DNA from: an uncultured Oscillospiraceae bacterium
GTDB lineage: Bacteria; Bacillota; Clostridia; Oscillospirales; Oscillospiraceae
Reading direction: 5' to 3'
Assembly (NCBI GenBank): GCA_934589145.1
Contig: CAKTNW010000004.1
Coordinates: 1-64,000, forward strand
DNA length: 64,000 bases
The notes below the pieces were generated by a model that saw nothing but the letters and a program-made list of their open reading frames with translations, was not told the DNA's origin and made no database searches. Below are positions 1 through 8,916 of this stretch, piece by piece; position 1 is the first letter of the stretch, and each line of letters opens with the position of its first letter. The position numbers were made by a program, and so were the translations under genes.

Positions 1-555
<555 letters not shown>

Positions 556-591
556 TCGCGCCTGAAGTCGGTTCACATCGTTTTTAACCCC

Positions 592-621
592 GCTGACCCG
601 ACAAAAGCTTGTCGGGTCAGC
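592..621 (+). terminator. Hairpin terminator after lysS
   Basis: A perfect 13-bp stem (592-604 with 609-621) has the four-base loop AAGC. The T-tract behind it is short and broken (CTTTCC), so termination may be partial. It lies 33 bases before the next gene's GTG start. Confidence 0.7.
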
Positions 622-653
622 CTTTCCATTCCAACAAAAAGGAGGCGGTCAGC

Positions 654-1409
654 GTGGAAAAGATCACCAGCCGCGCCAATCCCCTGCTGGTCCATATGAA
701 AAAGCTGGCCGCGTCCGGCGCCTACCGCCGGGAGCAGGGCGTGTACCTGGGCGACAGTCCCAAGCTGCTGGCGGAGGCTTTGAAATGGCACGCCCCCATC
801 CGCGAGATCGCCGTCACCGGCGGTACGGCCCTGCCGTCCGTCCCGGCGGGCGTCCGGGTAGTGGAGGTGCCGGAGGACGTGATGGCCTCCATCTCGCCGA
901 TGAAGTCCCCCCAGGGCGCGCTGTTCACCGTAGCGCTGCCAGTGGGAGAAGCGCCGGAGACGCTGCCCGGCAGCCGCTATATGGTGCTGGACGGCGTGCA
1001 GGATCCCGGCAATGTGGGCACCATCCTGCGGACGCTGGACGCCTTTGATTTTGACGGCCTGCTGCTGCTGGAGGGCTGCGCCGACCCGTGGAGCGTCAAG
1101 ACGGTGCGCTCCTCCATGGGGGCGGTGTTCCGCCGCCCCGTGTGGTGCATGAAGGCGGAGGAGCTGCCGGGCCTGCTGGCACGCAGCGGCCTGCCCCTGT
1201 ACGGCACGGCCCTGCGGGAGGATACCGTGGATGTCCGGGACGTGCCCCTTGACCGCTGCGCCATCGTCATCGGCAGCGAGGGGCAGGGCATCCGCGATAC
1301 GGTGCTGGCCATGTGCCAAAAGACCATCAAGATCCCCATGACAGACCGCTGCGAATCCCTGAACGCGGCCATCGCCGCCGCGGTGCTGCTGTGGGAGAGC
1401 TATCGGTAA
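654..1409 (+). CDS. SpoU/TrmH-family RNA 2'-O-ribose methyltransferase
   Basis: A 251-residue SPOUT-superfamily enzyme that methylates ribose 2'-OH in rRNA or tRNA using S-adenosylmethionine. An N-terminal substrate-binding part (about 1-90) precedes the knotted SPOUT domain. All three family motifs are visible: DPGNVGTILRT, IVIGSEGQGI and the SAM-binding IPMTDRCESLNAA near the C-terminus. I chose the GTG at 654 because AAAGGAGG ends 8 bases upstream; an earlier in-frame TTG at 609 lies inside the terminator hairpin and has no ribosome site. The next gene, dprA, starts 22 bases after the stop, so they are probably co-transcribed. The target nucleotide cannot be read from the sequence; RlmB/YsgA-type 23S rRNA methylation is the likeliest role. 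Confidence 0.88.
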   Translation: MEKITSRANPLLVHMKKLAASGAYRREQGVYLGDSPKLLAEALKWHAPIREIAVTGGTALPSVPAGVRVVEVPEDVMASISPMKSPQGALFTVALPVGEAPETLPGSRYMVLDGVQDPGNVGTILRTLDAFDFDGLLLLEGCADPWSVKTVRSSMGAVFRRPVWCMKAEELPGLLARSGLPLYGTALREDTVDVRDVPLDRCAIVIGSEGQGIRDTVLAMCQKTIKIPMTDRCESLNAAIAAAVLLWESYR

Positions 1410-1430
1410 CAGGAAAGTGAGGTGCGGGCC

Positions 1431-2657
1431 ATGGCGGCGCTGAAATACTGGGTCTGGCTGACCACGCTGCCGGGCCTGACGGACAGCAGCAAGATGCTGC
1501 TGATGGAGCATTTTTCCTCGCCGGAGGACATATACTACGCGGACGAGGAGGCCCTGTGGCAGGTGGACGGGCTGAAGAAGGAGCAGGCGGCGCTGCTGGG
1601 CAGCAAATCGCTGGCCGCGGCAGACCGCATCCTGTCGGACTGCGCCCGGAAGGACATCTTCATCATCACCATGGCTGACGCACTGTATCCCGACCGGCTG
1701 CGGAACATCTATCAGCCGCCCCTGCTGCTGTACGGCAAGGGGGCCATGCCCCTCTTTGACGAGGAGGCGGCGGTGGCCGTGGTGGGCACCCGCTCCTGCA
1801 CGCCCTACGGCATCAAATGCGCCGAAAAGCTGGGCTATGAGCTGACCCAGCAGGGCGGCATGGTGGTGTCCGGCATGGCCAAGGGCGTCGATGGCGCGGC
1901 CATGCGGGGCGCGCTGCGGTTCGGCGGCTTTACCTGCGGCGTGCTGGGCGGCGGTGTGGACGTGGTCTATCCGGCGGAGAACCGGCGGCTGTATGAGGAC
2001 ATCGCCGCCACCGGCGTGCTTTTGTCGGAGTATCCGCCTCAGACGCTGCCGGAGGCGTGGCATTTCCCCGTCCGGAACCGGATCCTCAGCGGCCTCAGTG
2101 TGGCCGCCGTGGTGGTGGAGGCCCCGGTGAAGTCCGGCGCGCTGATCACCGCCGAAAACGCCATGGAGCAGGGCCGCGACGTGTTCGCCGTTCCCGGCCC
2201 GGTGGACGCGCCCAACAGCGCCGGATGCCATCGCCTGATCCGGGAGGGCGCCATCCTGGCCACCTGCGCCTGGGATATCCTGGGGGAGTACGAGAGCCGG
2301 TTCCCCCACAAGCTGCGGCGCGCCGCGCCGCCTATGCCGCCGCTGCCCCACCTGGCGGGAGAGCCCAAGCTGGCGGCGGAAAAACCGAAAGCCAACGCAT
2401 CCAAGCCGGAGGAAGCCGAAGCACCGGCCCTGCCCTGCCTGACGGCGGAGGAGCTGGCCGGACTGTCGGACGAGCAGCGCACGGTGCTGCGCGCTCTGCG
2501 TACAGACGCGCCGCTGCTGACCGACCAGCTGGCCGAGGACAGCGGCCTGCCCATCCAGCGGGTGCTGCCGGCATTGACGCTGCTGGAAATCAGCGGCTGG
2601 GCGGCCCAGAACGGCGCACGGAGCTTCGTGCGCACGGTGGCGCTGCCGGAAGAGTAA
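1431..2657 (+). CDS. dprA: DNA-processing protein DprA (Smf)
   Basis: DprA binds incoming single-stranded DNA during natural transformation and loads RecA on it. The 408-residue protein has a helix-hairpin-helix/SAM-like N-terminus (about 1-75), the Rossmann-like DprA core (VGTRSCTPYG, SGMAKGVDGAAM, GGGVDVVYPAEN, SEYPP, FPVRNRI, SGALITAENAM, PGPVDAPNSAG), then an Ala/Pro/Lys linker and a C-terminal winged-helix domain (about 345-405, TDAPLLTDQLAEDSGLP). The ATG at 1431 is preferred, with GAGGTG 6 bases upstream; a GTG at 1422 is possible. Placement directly before topA is common in Firmicutes. Competence is not proven by this gene alone, since dprA is widely kept in bacteria without known transformation. 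Confidence 0.93.
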   Translation: MAALKYWVWLTTLPGLTDSSKMLLMEHFSSPEDIYYADEEALWQVDGLKKEQAALLGSKSLAAADRILSDCARKDIFIITMADALYPDRLRNIYQPPLLLYGKGAMPLFDEEAAVAVVGTRSCTPYGIKCAEKLGYELTQQGGMVVSGMAKGVDGAAMRGALRFGGFTCGVLGGGVDVVYPAENRRLYEDIAATGVLLSEYPPQTLPEAWHFPVRNRILSGLSVAAVVVEAPVKSGALITAENAMEQGRDVFAVPGPVDAPNSAGCHRLIREGAILATCAWDILGEYESRFPHKLRRAAPPMPPLPHLAGEPKLAAEKPKANASKPEEAEAPALPCLTAEELAGLSDEQRTVLRALRTDAPLLTDQLAEDSGLPIQRVLPALTLLEISGWAAQNGARSFVRTVALPEE

Positions 2658-2684
2658 GAAGGAAGCAAAGAGGAAGTTAAAAGC

Positions 2685-5060
2685 ATGAGCAAAAAAAATC
2701 TGGTGATCGTGGAGTCTCCGGCCAAGGCCAAGACTATCGGCAAGTACCTGGGGCCTGACTATCAGGTCACGGCCTGTATGGGCCACCTGCGTGACCTGCC
2801 GAAAAGCACCTTGGGCGTGGACATCCAGCACGATTTTGAACCTGAATATAAACCCATCCGCGGCAAGGAGGAGCTGATCCGGCAGCTGAAAAAGGACGCT
2901 GCCGCCAGTGACACCGTGTATCTGGCCACCGACCCGGACCGCGAGGGAGAGGCCATCTCTTGGCATCTGCAGCATCTGCTGAACCTGCCGGACGACAAGG
3001 CCAAGCGTGTCACCTTCAACGAGATCACCCGCAAGGTGGTGGGCGAGAGCATCGCCCATCCCCGTGCCATCGACCAGGATCTGGTGGACGCCCAGCAGGC
3101 CCGCCGTGTGCTGGATCGTGTGGTGGGCTATCAGATCTCCCCGGTGATGTGGAAGAAGATCCGCCGTGGTCTGTCCGCCGGACGCGTCCAGAGCGTGGCC
3201 ACCCGCATGGTCTTTGACCGGGATCAGGAGATCGCGGAGTTCCAGCCCCAGGAGTACTGGACGCTGGACGCGGTACTGGAAAACGGGGATAATGTACCTT
3301 TTAAGGCCCATTATTACGGCCAAAACGGCAAGAAATACGAGCCCCAGACCCAGGCGGACGTGCAGGCCATCATGGACGAGCTGCGCAGCGCCGCCTTCGC
3401 CGTGAAGTCGGTGAAGCGCACCGACAAGAACCGCTCCCCGTCGCCCCCCTTTACCACCTCCACCATGCAGCAGGAGGCGTCCCGCAAGCTGAATATGACC
3501 CCTCGCCGTACCATGGCTATCGCCCAGCAGCTGTATGAGGGCGTGGACATCACCGGCGAGGGCACCGTGGGTCTGATCACCTACATGCGTACCGACTCGC
3601 TGCGCATCAGCGATGAGGCCCAGGCCGACGCCCGGGGCTTCATTCAGGAGCGCTACGGCAAGGGCTATGTGCCCGCCGCGCCCCGCCAGTACAAGACGAA
3701 GGCCAGTGCCCAGGACGCCCACGAGGCCATCCGCCCCAGCAACGTGAAGCTGACGCCGGAGAGCATCCGGGGCGACCTGACGGCGGAGCAGTACCGGCTG
3801 TACCGCCTGATCTGGAGCCGCTTCCTGGCCAGCCAGATGGCAAACGCCGTGTATGACAGCGTGTCCGTGGACATTTCCGCCGACCGCCACCTTTTCCGGG
3901 CCACCGCCAGCAAGCTGAAATTCTCCGGCTATACCGCCGTGTATGAGGAGAGCCGGGACGATGACGACAAGGAGGAGAAGGAGCCTGCCCTGCCCGACCT
4001 GAAGGAGGGCGAGGCCCTGACGCTGAAGGATTTCGCACCGGGCCAGCACTTCACCACACCGCCCGCTCACTATACCGAGGCGGCGCTGATCCGGGCCATG
4101 GAGGAAAACGGCATCGGCCGTCCCTCCACCTACGCCCCTACCGTGTCCACCATCCTTGACCGCCGCTATGTGAAGAAGGAGGGCAAGAGTCTGCTCATCA
4201 CCAATCTGGGCAAGGCGGTGACCACCTGGATGGAGAAGTACTTCGCCGATATCGCCGACCTGAAGTTCACCGCCAATATGGAGCAGCGGCTGGACGACGT
4301 GGAGGAGGGCAAGCTGCCCTGGAAGCAGGTGCTGCGCCAGTTCTATGACGACGGCTTCGCCCAGCATCTGACCGACGCCGAGCAGGGCGACTACATCCGC
4401 CCCGAGCCCACCGTCAGCGACGAGCTGTGCCCCGTGTGCGGCCGCAACCTGGTGGAGCGGGAGGGCCGGTTCGGCCCGTTCCTGGCCTGCCCCGGCTATC
4501 CGGAGTGTACCTTCACCATGCCGCTGGTGGTGGAGATGCCGGGCCGCTGCCCCAAGTGCGGCGGACGGCTCATGAAGCGCAGCGGCACCAGCAAGACCTC
4601 CGGAAAGCAGTACACCTACTACTGCTGCGAGTTCACCAACAACAAGAAGGGCGAGCGTACCTGCGATTTCATGACGTGGGACGTGCCCACCAAGGAGGAT
4701 TGTCCCCTCTGCGGCCAGACCATGTTCAAGCGGGCGGGCCGGGGCTTCAGCAAGCCCTTCTGCGTCAATGAGAAGTGCGCCAACTTCCTGCCGGAGGACA
4801 AGCGGGGCTATCACCGCAAGAAGGACACCACTGCCGAGGGCGGCGAGGCCGCCGCTGAAGCGGCGGTGGAGGCACCGGCAGAGGAAAAGTCCGCCAAAAA
4901 GCCTGCCGCCAAAAAGACGGCAGCCAAGACTACAGCGGCCAAGAAAACTACCACTACCGCGAAAAAGACCACTACAACGAAGAAAACCCCTACGAAGAAA
5001 GCGAGCACCACCAAAAAGACCGCCGCCAAGAAGACGGCGGAGAAAGGCAGCGCGGAATGA
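2685..5060 (+). CDS. topA: DNA topoisomerase I (type IA) with Lys/Ala-rich C-terminal tail
   Basis: Relaxes negative supercoils by passing a strand through a transient single-strand break. The 791-residue protein starts with the Toprim fold (LVIVESPAKAKTIGKYLG, DPDREGEAISWH). The active-site tyrosine is residue 300 in ITYMRTDSLRIS. Three C-terminal four-cysteine zinc ribbons follow (CPVCGRNL...CPGYPEC, CPKCGGRL...YYCCEF, CPLCGQTM...CVNEKC). The last 60 or so residues are a repetitive lysine/alanine/threonine tail resembling histone H1 or Hup/HupB-type basic tails, which probably adds non-specific DNA binding. The stop overlaps the trmFO start by 4 bases, so translation is coupled. Identification is certain. 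Confidence 0.98.
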   Translation: MSKKNLVIVESPAKAKTIGKYLGPDYQVTACMGHLRDLPKSTLGVDIQHDFEPEYKPIRGKEELIRQLKKDAAASDTVYLATDPDREGEAISWHLQHLLNLPDDKAKRVTFNEITRKVVGESIAHPRAIDQDLVDAQQARRVLDRVVGYQISPVMWKKIRRGLSAGRVQSVATRMVFDRDQEIAEFQPQEYWTLDAVLENGDNVPFKAHYYGQNGKKYEPQTQADVQAIMDELRSAAFAVKSVKRTDKNRSPSPPFTTSTMQQEASRKLNMTPRRTMAIAQQLYEGVDITGEGTVGLITYMRTDSLRISDEAQADARGFIQERYGKGYVPAAPRQYKTKASAQDAHEAIRPSNVKLTPESIRGDLTAEQYRLYRLIWSRFLASQMANAVYDSVSVDISADRHLFRATASKLKFSGYTAVYEESRDDDDKEEKEPALPDLKEGEALTLKDFAPGQHFTTPPAHYTEAALIRAMEENGIGRPSTYAPTVSTILDRRYVKKEGKSLLITNLGKAVTTWMEKYFADIADLKFTANMEQRLDDVEEGKLPWKQVLRQFYDDGFAQHLTDAEQGDYIRPEPTVSDELCPVCGRNLVEREGRFGPFLACPGYPECTFTMPLVVEMPGRCPKCGGRLMKRSGTSKTSGKQYTYYCCEFTNNKKGERTCDFMTWDVPTKEDCPLCGQTMFKRAGRGFSKPFCVNEKCANFLPEDKRGYHRKKDTTAEGGEAAAEAAVEAPAEEKSAKKPAAKKTAAKTTAAKKTTTTAKKTTTTKKTPTKKASTTKKTAAKKTAEKGSAE

Positions 5061-6370
5061 ACCATGTAACTGTGATCGGCGCGGGCCTGGCCGGAAGCGA
5101 GTGCGCGTGGCAGTTGGCCCAGCGGGGCATCCCCGTGACGCTGCGGGAGATGAAGCCCATTAAGCGTACCCCCGCCCATGTGACCGATGATTTTGCCGAG
5201 CTGTGCTGCTCCAACTCCCTGCGGGGCGCGGGTTTGGAAAACGCCGTGGGCCTGCTCAAGGAAGAACTGCGGCGGCTGGACAGCCTGATCCTGCGGTGCG
5301 CCGACGCCACGGCGGTGCCTGCCGGCGGCGCGCTGGCGGTGGATCGCCACGGCTTTGCCGCCATGGTGACCGAGGCCATCCGCAGCCATCCCAACATCAC
5401 CGTGGTGGCCGAGGAGGTGACGGACATCCCGGAGGGGGATGTGGTCATCGCCTCCGGCCCTCTGACCTCCGACGCGCTGGCGGACAAGCTGGCGGCGCTG
5501 TTCGGCAGCACCGACACGCTGCACTTTTTCGATGCCGCCGCGCCGCTGGTGGCCTTTGACAGTGTGGATATGACCAGCGCCTACTTTGCCAGCCGCTATG
5601 ACAAGGGGACGCCGGACTACATCAACTGCCCCATGGACAAGGAGCAGTATCTGGCCTTCTGGCAGGCGCTGACCGCCGCCGAGGAGGCGGAGGTTCACGG
5701 CTTCGAGGATAAGAACGTGTTCGAGGGCTGCATGCCTGTGGAGGTCATGGCCCGCCGGGGCGAGGATACCCTGCGGTTCGGCCCGCTGAAGCCCAAGGGT
5801 CTGCCGGATCCCAAGACGGGCCGGGATCCCTACGCCGTGGTGCAGCTCCGCAAGGACAACGCCGACGGCACCATCTACAACCTGGTGGGCTTCCAGACCC
5901 ATCTGAAATGGCCGGAGCAGAAGCGGGTGTTCTCTATGATCCCCGCCCTGCATGACGCACGGTTCCTGCGCTACGGCGTCATGCACCGCAACACCTATCT
6001 GGATTCTCCCCGGCTCCTTGACCGGTACTACCGGCTCAGGAGCGACCCCCGCATCACCTTTGCCGGACAGATGACCGGCGTGGAGGGCTATGTGGAGTCC
6101 TGCGCCAGCGGATTCCTGGTGGGCGTGGAGCTGGCCCGGCGGTTGCTGGGCAAGGCGCCCATCGACTTCCCGCGGGAGACCGCCATCGGCGCGCTGGGCC
6201 TGTACGTCAGCAACGAGTCCGTGGCGGAGTTCCAGCCTATGAACATCAACTTCGGCATTATCCCGCCCCTTGACCACAGGGTGAAGGGCAAGCGCAACAA
6301 GAACGCGGAGCTGAGCCAGCGGTCGCTGGCTATCATCGACGCCATCCGGGAGGAGGTACTGGCCAAATGA
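5057..6370 (+). CDS. trmFO: Folate/FAD-dependent tRNA (uracil-54-C5)-methyltransferase TrmFO
   Basis: Makes ribothymidine at position 54 of tRNA, using 5,10-methylenetetrahydrofolate as carbon donor and FAD as reductant. The 437-residue protein opens with the FAD dinucleotide fold VIGAGLAGSECAWQLA. GidA/TrmFO-family signatures follow: LREMKP, LCCSNSLRG, the substrate region YINCPMDKEQY, LKPKGLPDP, VQLRKDN, and the C-terminal GQMTGVEGYVESCASG. Length matches the family. The ATG overlaps the topA stop (ATGA) and its own stop overlaps plsX in the same way, so topA, trmFO and plsX form a tightly coupled operon. Confidence 0.97.
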   Translation: MNHVTVIGAGLAGSECAWQLAQRGIPVTLREMKPIKRTPAHVTDDFAELCCSNSLRGAGLENAVGLLKEELRRLDSLILRCADATAVPAGGALAVDRHGFAAMVTEAIRSHPNITVVAEEVTDIPEGDVVIASGPLTSDALADKLAALFGSTDTLHFFDAAAPLVAFDSVDMTSAYFASRYDKGTPDYINCPMDKEQYLAFWQALTAAEEAEVHGFEDKNVFEGCMPVEVMARRGEDTLRFGPLKPKGLPDPKTGRDPYAVVQLRKDNADGTIYNLVGFQTHLKWPEQKRVFSMIPALHDARFLRYGVMHRNTYLDSPRLLDRYYRLRSDPRITFAGQMTGVEGYVESCASGFLVGVELARRLLGKAPIDFPRETAIGALGLYVSNESVAEFQPMNINFGIIPPLDHRVKGKRNKNAELSQRSLAIIDAIREEVLAK

Positions 6371-7377
6371 GGATCATCGTAGACGCCATGGGCGGCGATA
6401 ACGCGCCGCTGGCCATCGTCAAGGGCGCGGTGCGGGGACAGAAGCGCTGGGGCGTGGACATTACCCTCACCGGCGACGAGACTGCCATCCGTGACGCGCT
6501 GGCCCAGTGCGGCGTCAGTGAGCTGCCCCAGGGCATGGACATCGTCCCCACCACCGAGGAGGTCACCATGGAGGACGATCCCGCCACGGTGTTCCGCCGG
6601 AAGAAGGACAGCTCCATGGGCGTGGGCCTGACGCTGCTGCGTGACGGCAAGGGCGATGCATTCATCTCCGCCGGCTCCACCGGCGCGCTGCTGACCGGGG
6701 CCACCCTGATCACCAAGCGCATCCGGGGCATCCGCCGGGCCGCCATGGCGCCGGTCATGCCCACCACCACCGGCCGCTGTGTGCTGATCGACTGCGGCGC
6801 CAACGCCGAGTGTACGCCGGAGTACCTGCTGCAGTTCGCCTATCTGGGCAGCTTTTACGCCAGCCATGTGCTGGGCATCGCAAATCCCCGGGTGGGCCTG
6901 CTCAACATCGGCGTGGAGGCGGAGAAGGGCACCGACCTTCAGCGCCAGACCCGTGAGCTGCTGCTGAAGCAGGAGCGGCTGAACTTCATCGGCAATATCG
7001 AGGCCAAGGAGGCCATCAAGGGCGGCTGCGACGTGCTGGTGACCGACGGCTTCTCCGGCAACGTGATGCTGAAGACCATCGAGGGCATCGGCTCCTACGC
7101 CGGAAGCTCCCTGAAGGCCATTTTTAAGAAGAATCTGATGACCAAGCTGGCGGGAGCCATGGTGCTGCCGGGGCTGAACGCCTTCAAGGCGCAGCTTGAC
7201 CCCAACAAGGTGGGCGGCACCGCCTTCATCGGTATCTCCAAGCCGGTGATCAAGGCCCACGGCTCCTCCAATGACGAGGCCATCGAGAATGCCATCGGCC
7301 AGGCGAAGGAGGTCGCCGCCAGCGGCCTGGTGGACGAGATCGCCGCCCATGTGGACGAAATGGCCGTCAATGCCTAA
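6367..7377 (+). CDS. plsX: Phosphate acyltransferase PlsX
   Basis: Converts acyl-ACP and phosphate into acyl-phosphate, the donor for PlsY in phospholipid synthesis, at the inner face of the membrane. The 336-residue protein has the family start IIVDAMGGDNAP, the glycine-rich SAGSTGALL region, and the signatures GLLNIGVEAEKGT and LVTDGFSGNV. The acyl-carrier protein gene lies 95 bases downstream, the common plsX-acpP linkage of Firmicutes, but acpP has its own promoter here. No fapR gene or FapR box was recognised nearby. Confidence 0.97.
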   Translation: MRIIVDAMGGDNAPLAIVKGAVRGQKRWGVDITLTGDETAIRDALAQCGVSELPQGMDIVPTTEEVTMEDDPATVFRRKKDSSMGVGLTLLRDGKGDAFISAGSTGALLTGATLITKRIRGIRRAAMAPVMPTTTGRCVLIDCGANAECTPEYLLQFAYLGSFYASHVLGIANPRVGLLNIGVEAEKGTDLQRQTRELLLKQERLNFIGNIEAKEAIKGGCDVLVTDGFSGNVMLKTIEGIGSYAGSSLKAIFKKNLMTKLAGAMVLPGLNAFKAQLDPNKVGGTAFIGISKPVIKAHGSSNDEAIENAIGQAKEVAASGLVDEIAAHVDEMAVNA

Positions 7378-7403
7378 ATCACGAGAAATTTACGAAAAAG
7401 GTA

Positions 7404-7432
7404 TTGACAGCGTGATAGGATTGCCGTATTAT
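7404..7432 (+). promoter_or_regulatory. Sigma-A promoter for acpP
   Basis: A perfect -35 TTGACA (7404-7409) and a -10 TATTAT (7427-7432) are separated by 17 bases. The match is nearly consensus, as expected for an abundant protein such as acyl carrier protein. The start point would fall near 7439, giving a leader of about 34 bases. Confidence 0.85.
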
Positions 7433-7472
7433 TTTCCAAGATAACGCAATCTGAAAGGAGGAATAACTTCCT

Positions 7473-7718
7473 ATGACACCGGAGACGATCTTCAAGACCA
7501 TGCAGGATCTGATCGCGGAGCAGTTTGCCATCGATGCAGACGAAGTGACCATGGACAGTTCCTTTGTGGACGACCTGGGCGCGGATTCCGTGGATCTGGT
7601 GGAGCTGGTGATGGCGATTGAGGAGGAATTCGACATCGGCGAGATCGATGAAGAGGATCTTCAGTCCCTGAAGACTGTAGGCGATTGTGTCCGCTATCTC
7701 AGCAGCCACATCGAGTGA
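7473..7718 (+). CDS. acpP: Acyl carrier protein
   Basis: An 81-residue acidic helical protein that carries growing fatty acyl chains on 4'-phosphopantetheine. The attachment site is Ser39 within the canonical [22 protein letters not shown] precedes the ATG. A near-consensus promoter lies directly upstream. The normal terminator after the stop is split by the 278-bp repeat element described at 7750-8027. The gene sits in the usual plsX-acpP-rnc order of Firmicutes. Confidence 0.97.
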   Translation: MTPETIFKTMQDLIAEQFAIDADEVTMDSSFVDDLGADSVDLVELVMAIEEEFDIGEIDEEDLQSLKTVGDCVRYLSSHIE

Positions 7719-7730
7719 TACTTGTACATA

Positions 7731-8043
7731 GAAAGAAAACCCCACTATAGGCCGACTGACATAAGAAAACATACGGTTTTGCCTGTGCCTGTCCGGTTAA
7801 AATCACCCGCAAAAATTCCCGCATACGCCAGTATGTGGGAATCTTTTGCAGCCGATTTTCCCTCGAACTTGCTTTGGCAAAACTGCTTCGCACCAGAAAA
7901 GAGCGGATTTTGCGCAGGGCCAAGACGCGGCGCCGCGGGCATACTCGATGTCTGGCAAGGCGGCGCAACGCTGGATTCTGTGCAAAAGCCGCCTTTTATG
8001 GCGTGTGTTTCCTTGTGTCAGGCGGCCTTTGGGTTTTCTTTTC
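7731..8043 (+). terminator. acpP terminator split by an inserted element
   Basis: Seventeen bases after the acpP stop lies AGAAAACCC (7735-7743). Its exact complement GGGTTTTCT (8031-8039) sits nearly 290 bases later, followed by TTTC. Outer bases also pair loosely. Brought together, the arms would form an ordinary A-stem-T intrinsic terminator. The 278-bp element at 7750-8027 occupies the loop. Confidence 0.55.
7750..8027. mobile_element. Non-coding inverted-repeat element, copy 1 (MITE-like)
   Basis: The 278-bp block begins GGCCGACTGACATAAGAAAA and ends with the near inverse, CTTGTGTCAGGCGGCC, giving terminal inverted repeats of about 27 bp with a few mismatches. A second copy of 279 bp lies at 29287-29565. 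Blocks shared by both copies include CGGTTTTGCCTG, TTTTGCAGCCGATTTT, TTGGCAAAACTGC, TCGCACC, GAAAAGAG and GCGTGTGTTT. An internal hairpin (arms about 7816-7827 and 7832-7843) is present in both copies, with the second base pair from its tip side changed from T-A to A-T in a compensating way. No reading frame is shared. It could be a transposon-derived repeat moved by an enzyme encoded elsewhere, or a structured RNA; insertion into terminators favours the former. Confidence 0.7.
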
Positions 8044-8123
8044 GGAAATTTGCTTTGGGCCACCGCCCATGGGATCCACACCGTGGGATCCTGTGGGCGA
8101 CGGCCCGGAAAGGGATGGAAAGC

Positions 8124-8810
8124 ATGGAAACTTTACATCAACTGGAGGAGCGGCTGGGCTATCGCTTCAACGATCCGGAGCTGCTGCGGGGCGCGCTGTA
8201 CCACAGCTCCTACGCCAACGAGCACCGCAATATGGGCATCGCCAGCAACGAGCGGCTGGAGTTCCTGGGCGACGCGGTGCTGGGCTTCGTGTCGGCGGAC
8301 TTTCTGTACCGCAAGCATCCCGACCTGCCGGAGGGCGAGCTGACCCGCATCCGCGCCGCCCTGGTGTGCGAGGAGAGCCTGCACGAGGTGGCCCAGAGTC
8401 TGCGCCTGGGGGACTTCCTGCTGCTGGGCAAGGGCGAGGAGAGCGGCGGCGGCCGCCGCCGTCCGTCCATTCTGGCGGACGCGGTGGAGGCGGTGTTGGC
8501 CGCGGTGTATCTGGACGGCGGCATCGACAAGGCCCGTGCGCTGATCCATCGCATCCTGCTGGATAAGGAGCAGGAGGAGGTGGTGGAGAGCCGCCGCCGT
8601 GACTGCAAGACCGAGCTGCAGGAGCTGGTGCAGCGCAAGCCCAACCAGGTGCTGCACTATGAGCCGGTGTCCGAGAGCGGCCCGGATCACGCCAAGGTGT
8701 TCGCCGTGGCGGTGACGCTGAACGGCCAGGTCATCGGCCTGGGCTCCGGCCACAGCAAGAAGGAGGCGGAGCAGTCCGCCGCCCGCGCCGCATTGGAGCA
8801 GATGAAGTAA
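8124..8810 (+). CDS. rnc: Ribonuclease III
   Basis: Cuts double-stranded RNA in rRNA precursors and regulatory RNAs, and would process sense-antisense duplexes. The 228-residue protein carries the RNase III signature NERLEFLGDAVLGF with the metal-binding acidic residues, a second acidic helix (LADAVEAVLAAVYLDGG), and a C-terminal double-stranded-RNA-binding domain (about 155-226, DCKTELQELVQ ... KKEAEQSAARAALEQM). The ATG at 8124 is chosen because AAAGGG ends 9 bases upstream and the family normally starts here. Earlier in-frame codons reach back into the repeat element and are not part of the gene. Confidence 0.95.
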   Translation: METLHQLEERLGYRFNDPELLRGALYHSSYANEHRNMGIASNERLEFLGDAVLGFVSADFLYRKHPDLPEGELTRIRAALVCEESLHEVAQSLRLGDFLLLGKGEESGGGRRRPSILADAVEAVLAAVYLDGGIDKARALIHRILLDKEQEEVVESRRRDCKTELQELVQRKPNQVLHYEPVSESGPDHAKVFAVAVTLNGQVIGLGSGHSKKEAEQSAARAALEQMK

Positions 8811-8841
8811 GCTGACAAGAAATCTTCGGCCTTTCTGCTTC

Positions 8842-8893
8842 GTAGGGGGCGATGCCCACATCGCCCCGCCGTATACCGGAAGTGCCATCGCAG
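8842..8893. repeat. GTAGGGG-type intergenic palindromic repeat, copy A
   Basis: GTAGGGGGCGATG is followed by CATCGCCCC, forming a hairpin with loop CCCA, and then CCGCCGTATACCGGAAGTGCCATCG-like sequence. The reverse complement of the same sequence is found at 40635-40691, and related units lie at 9438-9510 and 11737-11819. Confidence 0.7.
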
Positions 8894-8916
8894 ACAACGA
8901 CCACACAGGAGAACAT

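Noticed and set aside
573-4814. A 1413-codon leftward open frame opposite the methyltransferase, dprA and topA
   Set aside because: It is the mirror of strongly conserved genes in GC-rich DNA. The product is Leu/His/Gly/Arg-rich without domains, and no ribosome site fits.
7722-8123. N-terminal extension of RNase III into the upstream region
   Set aside because: The extension runs through the repeat element, is not RNase III-like, and the ribosome site fits ATG 8124.
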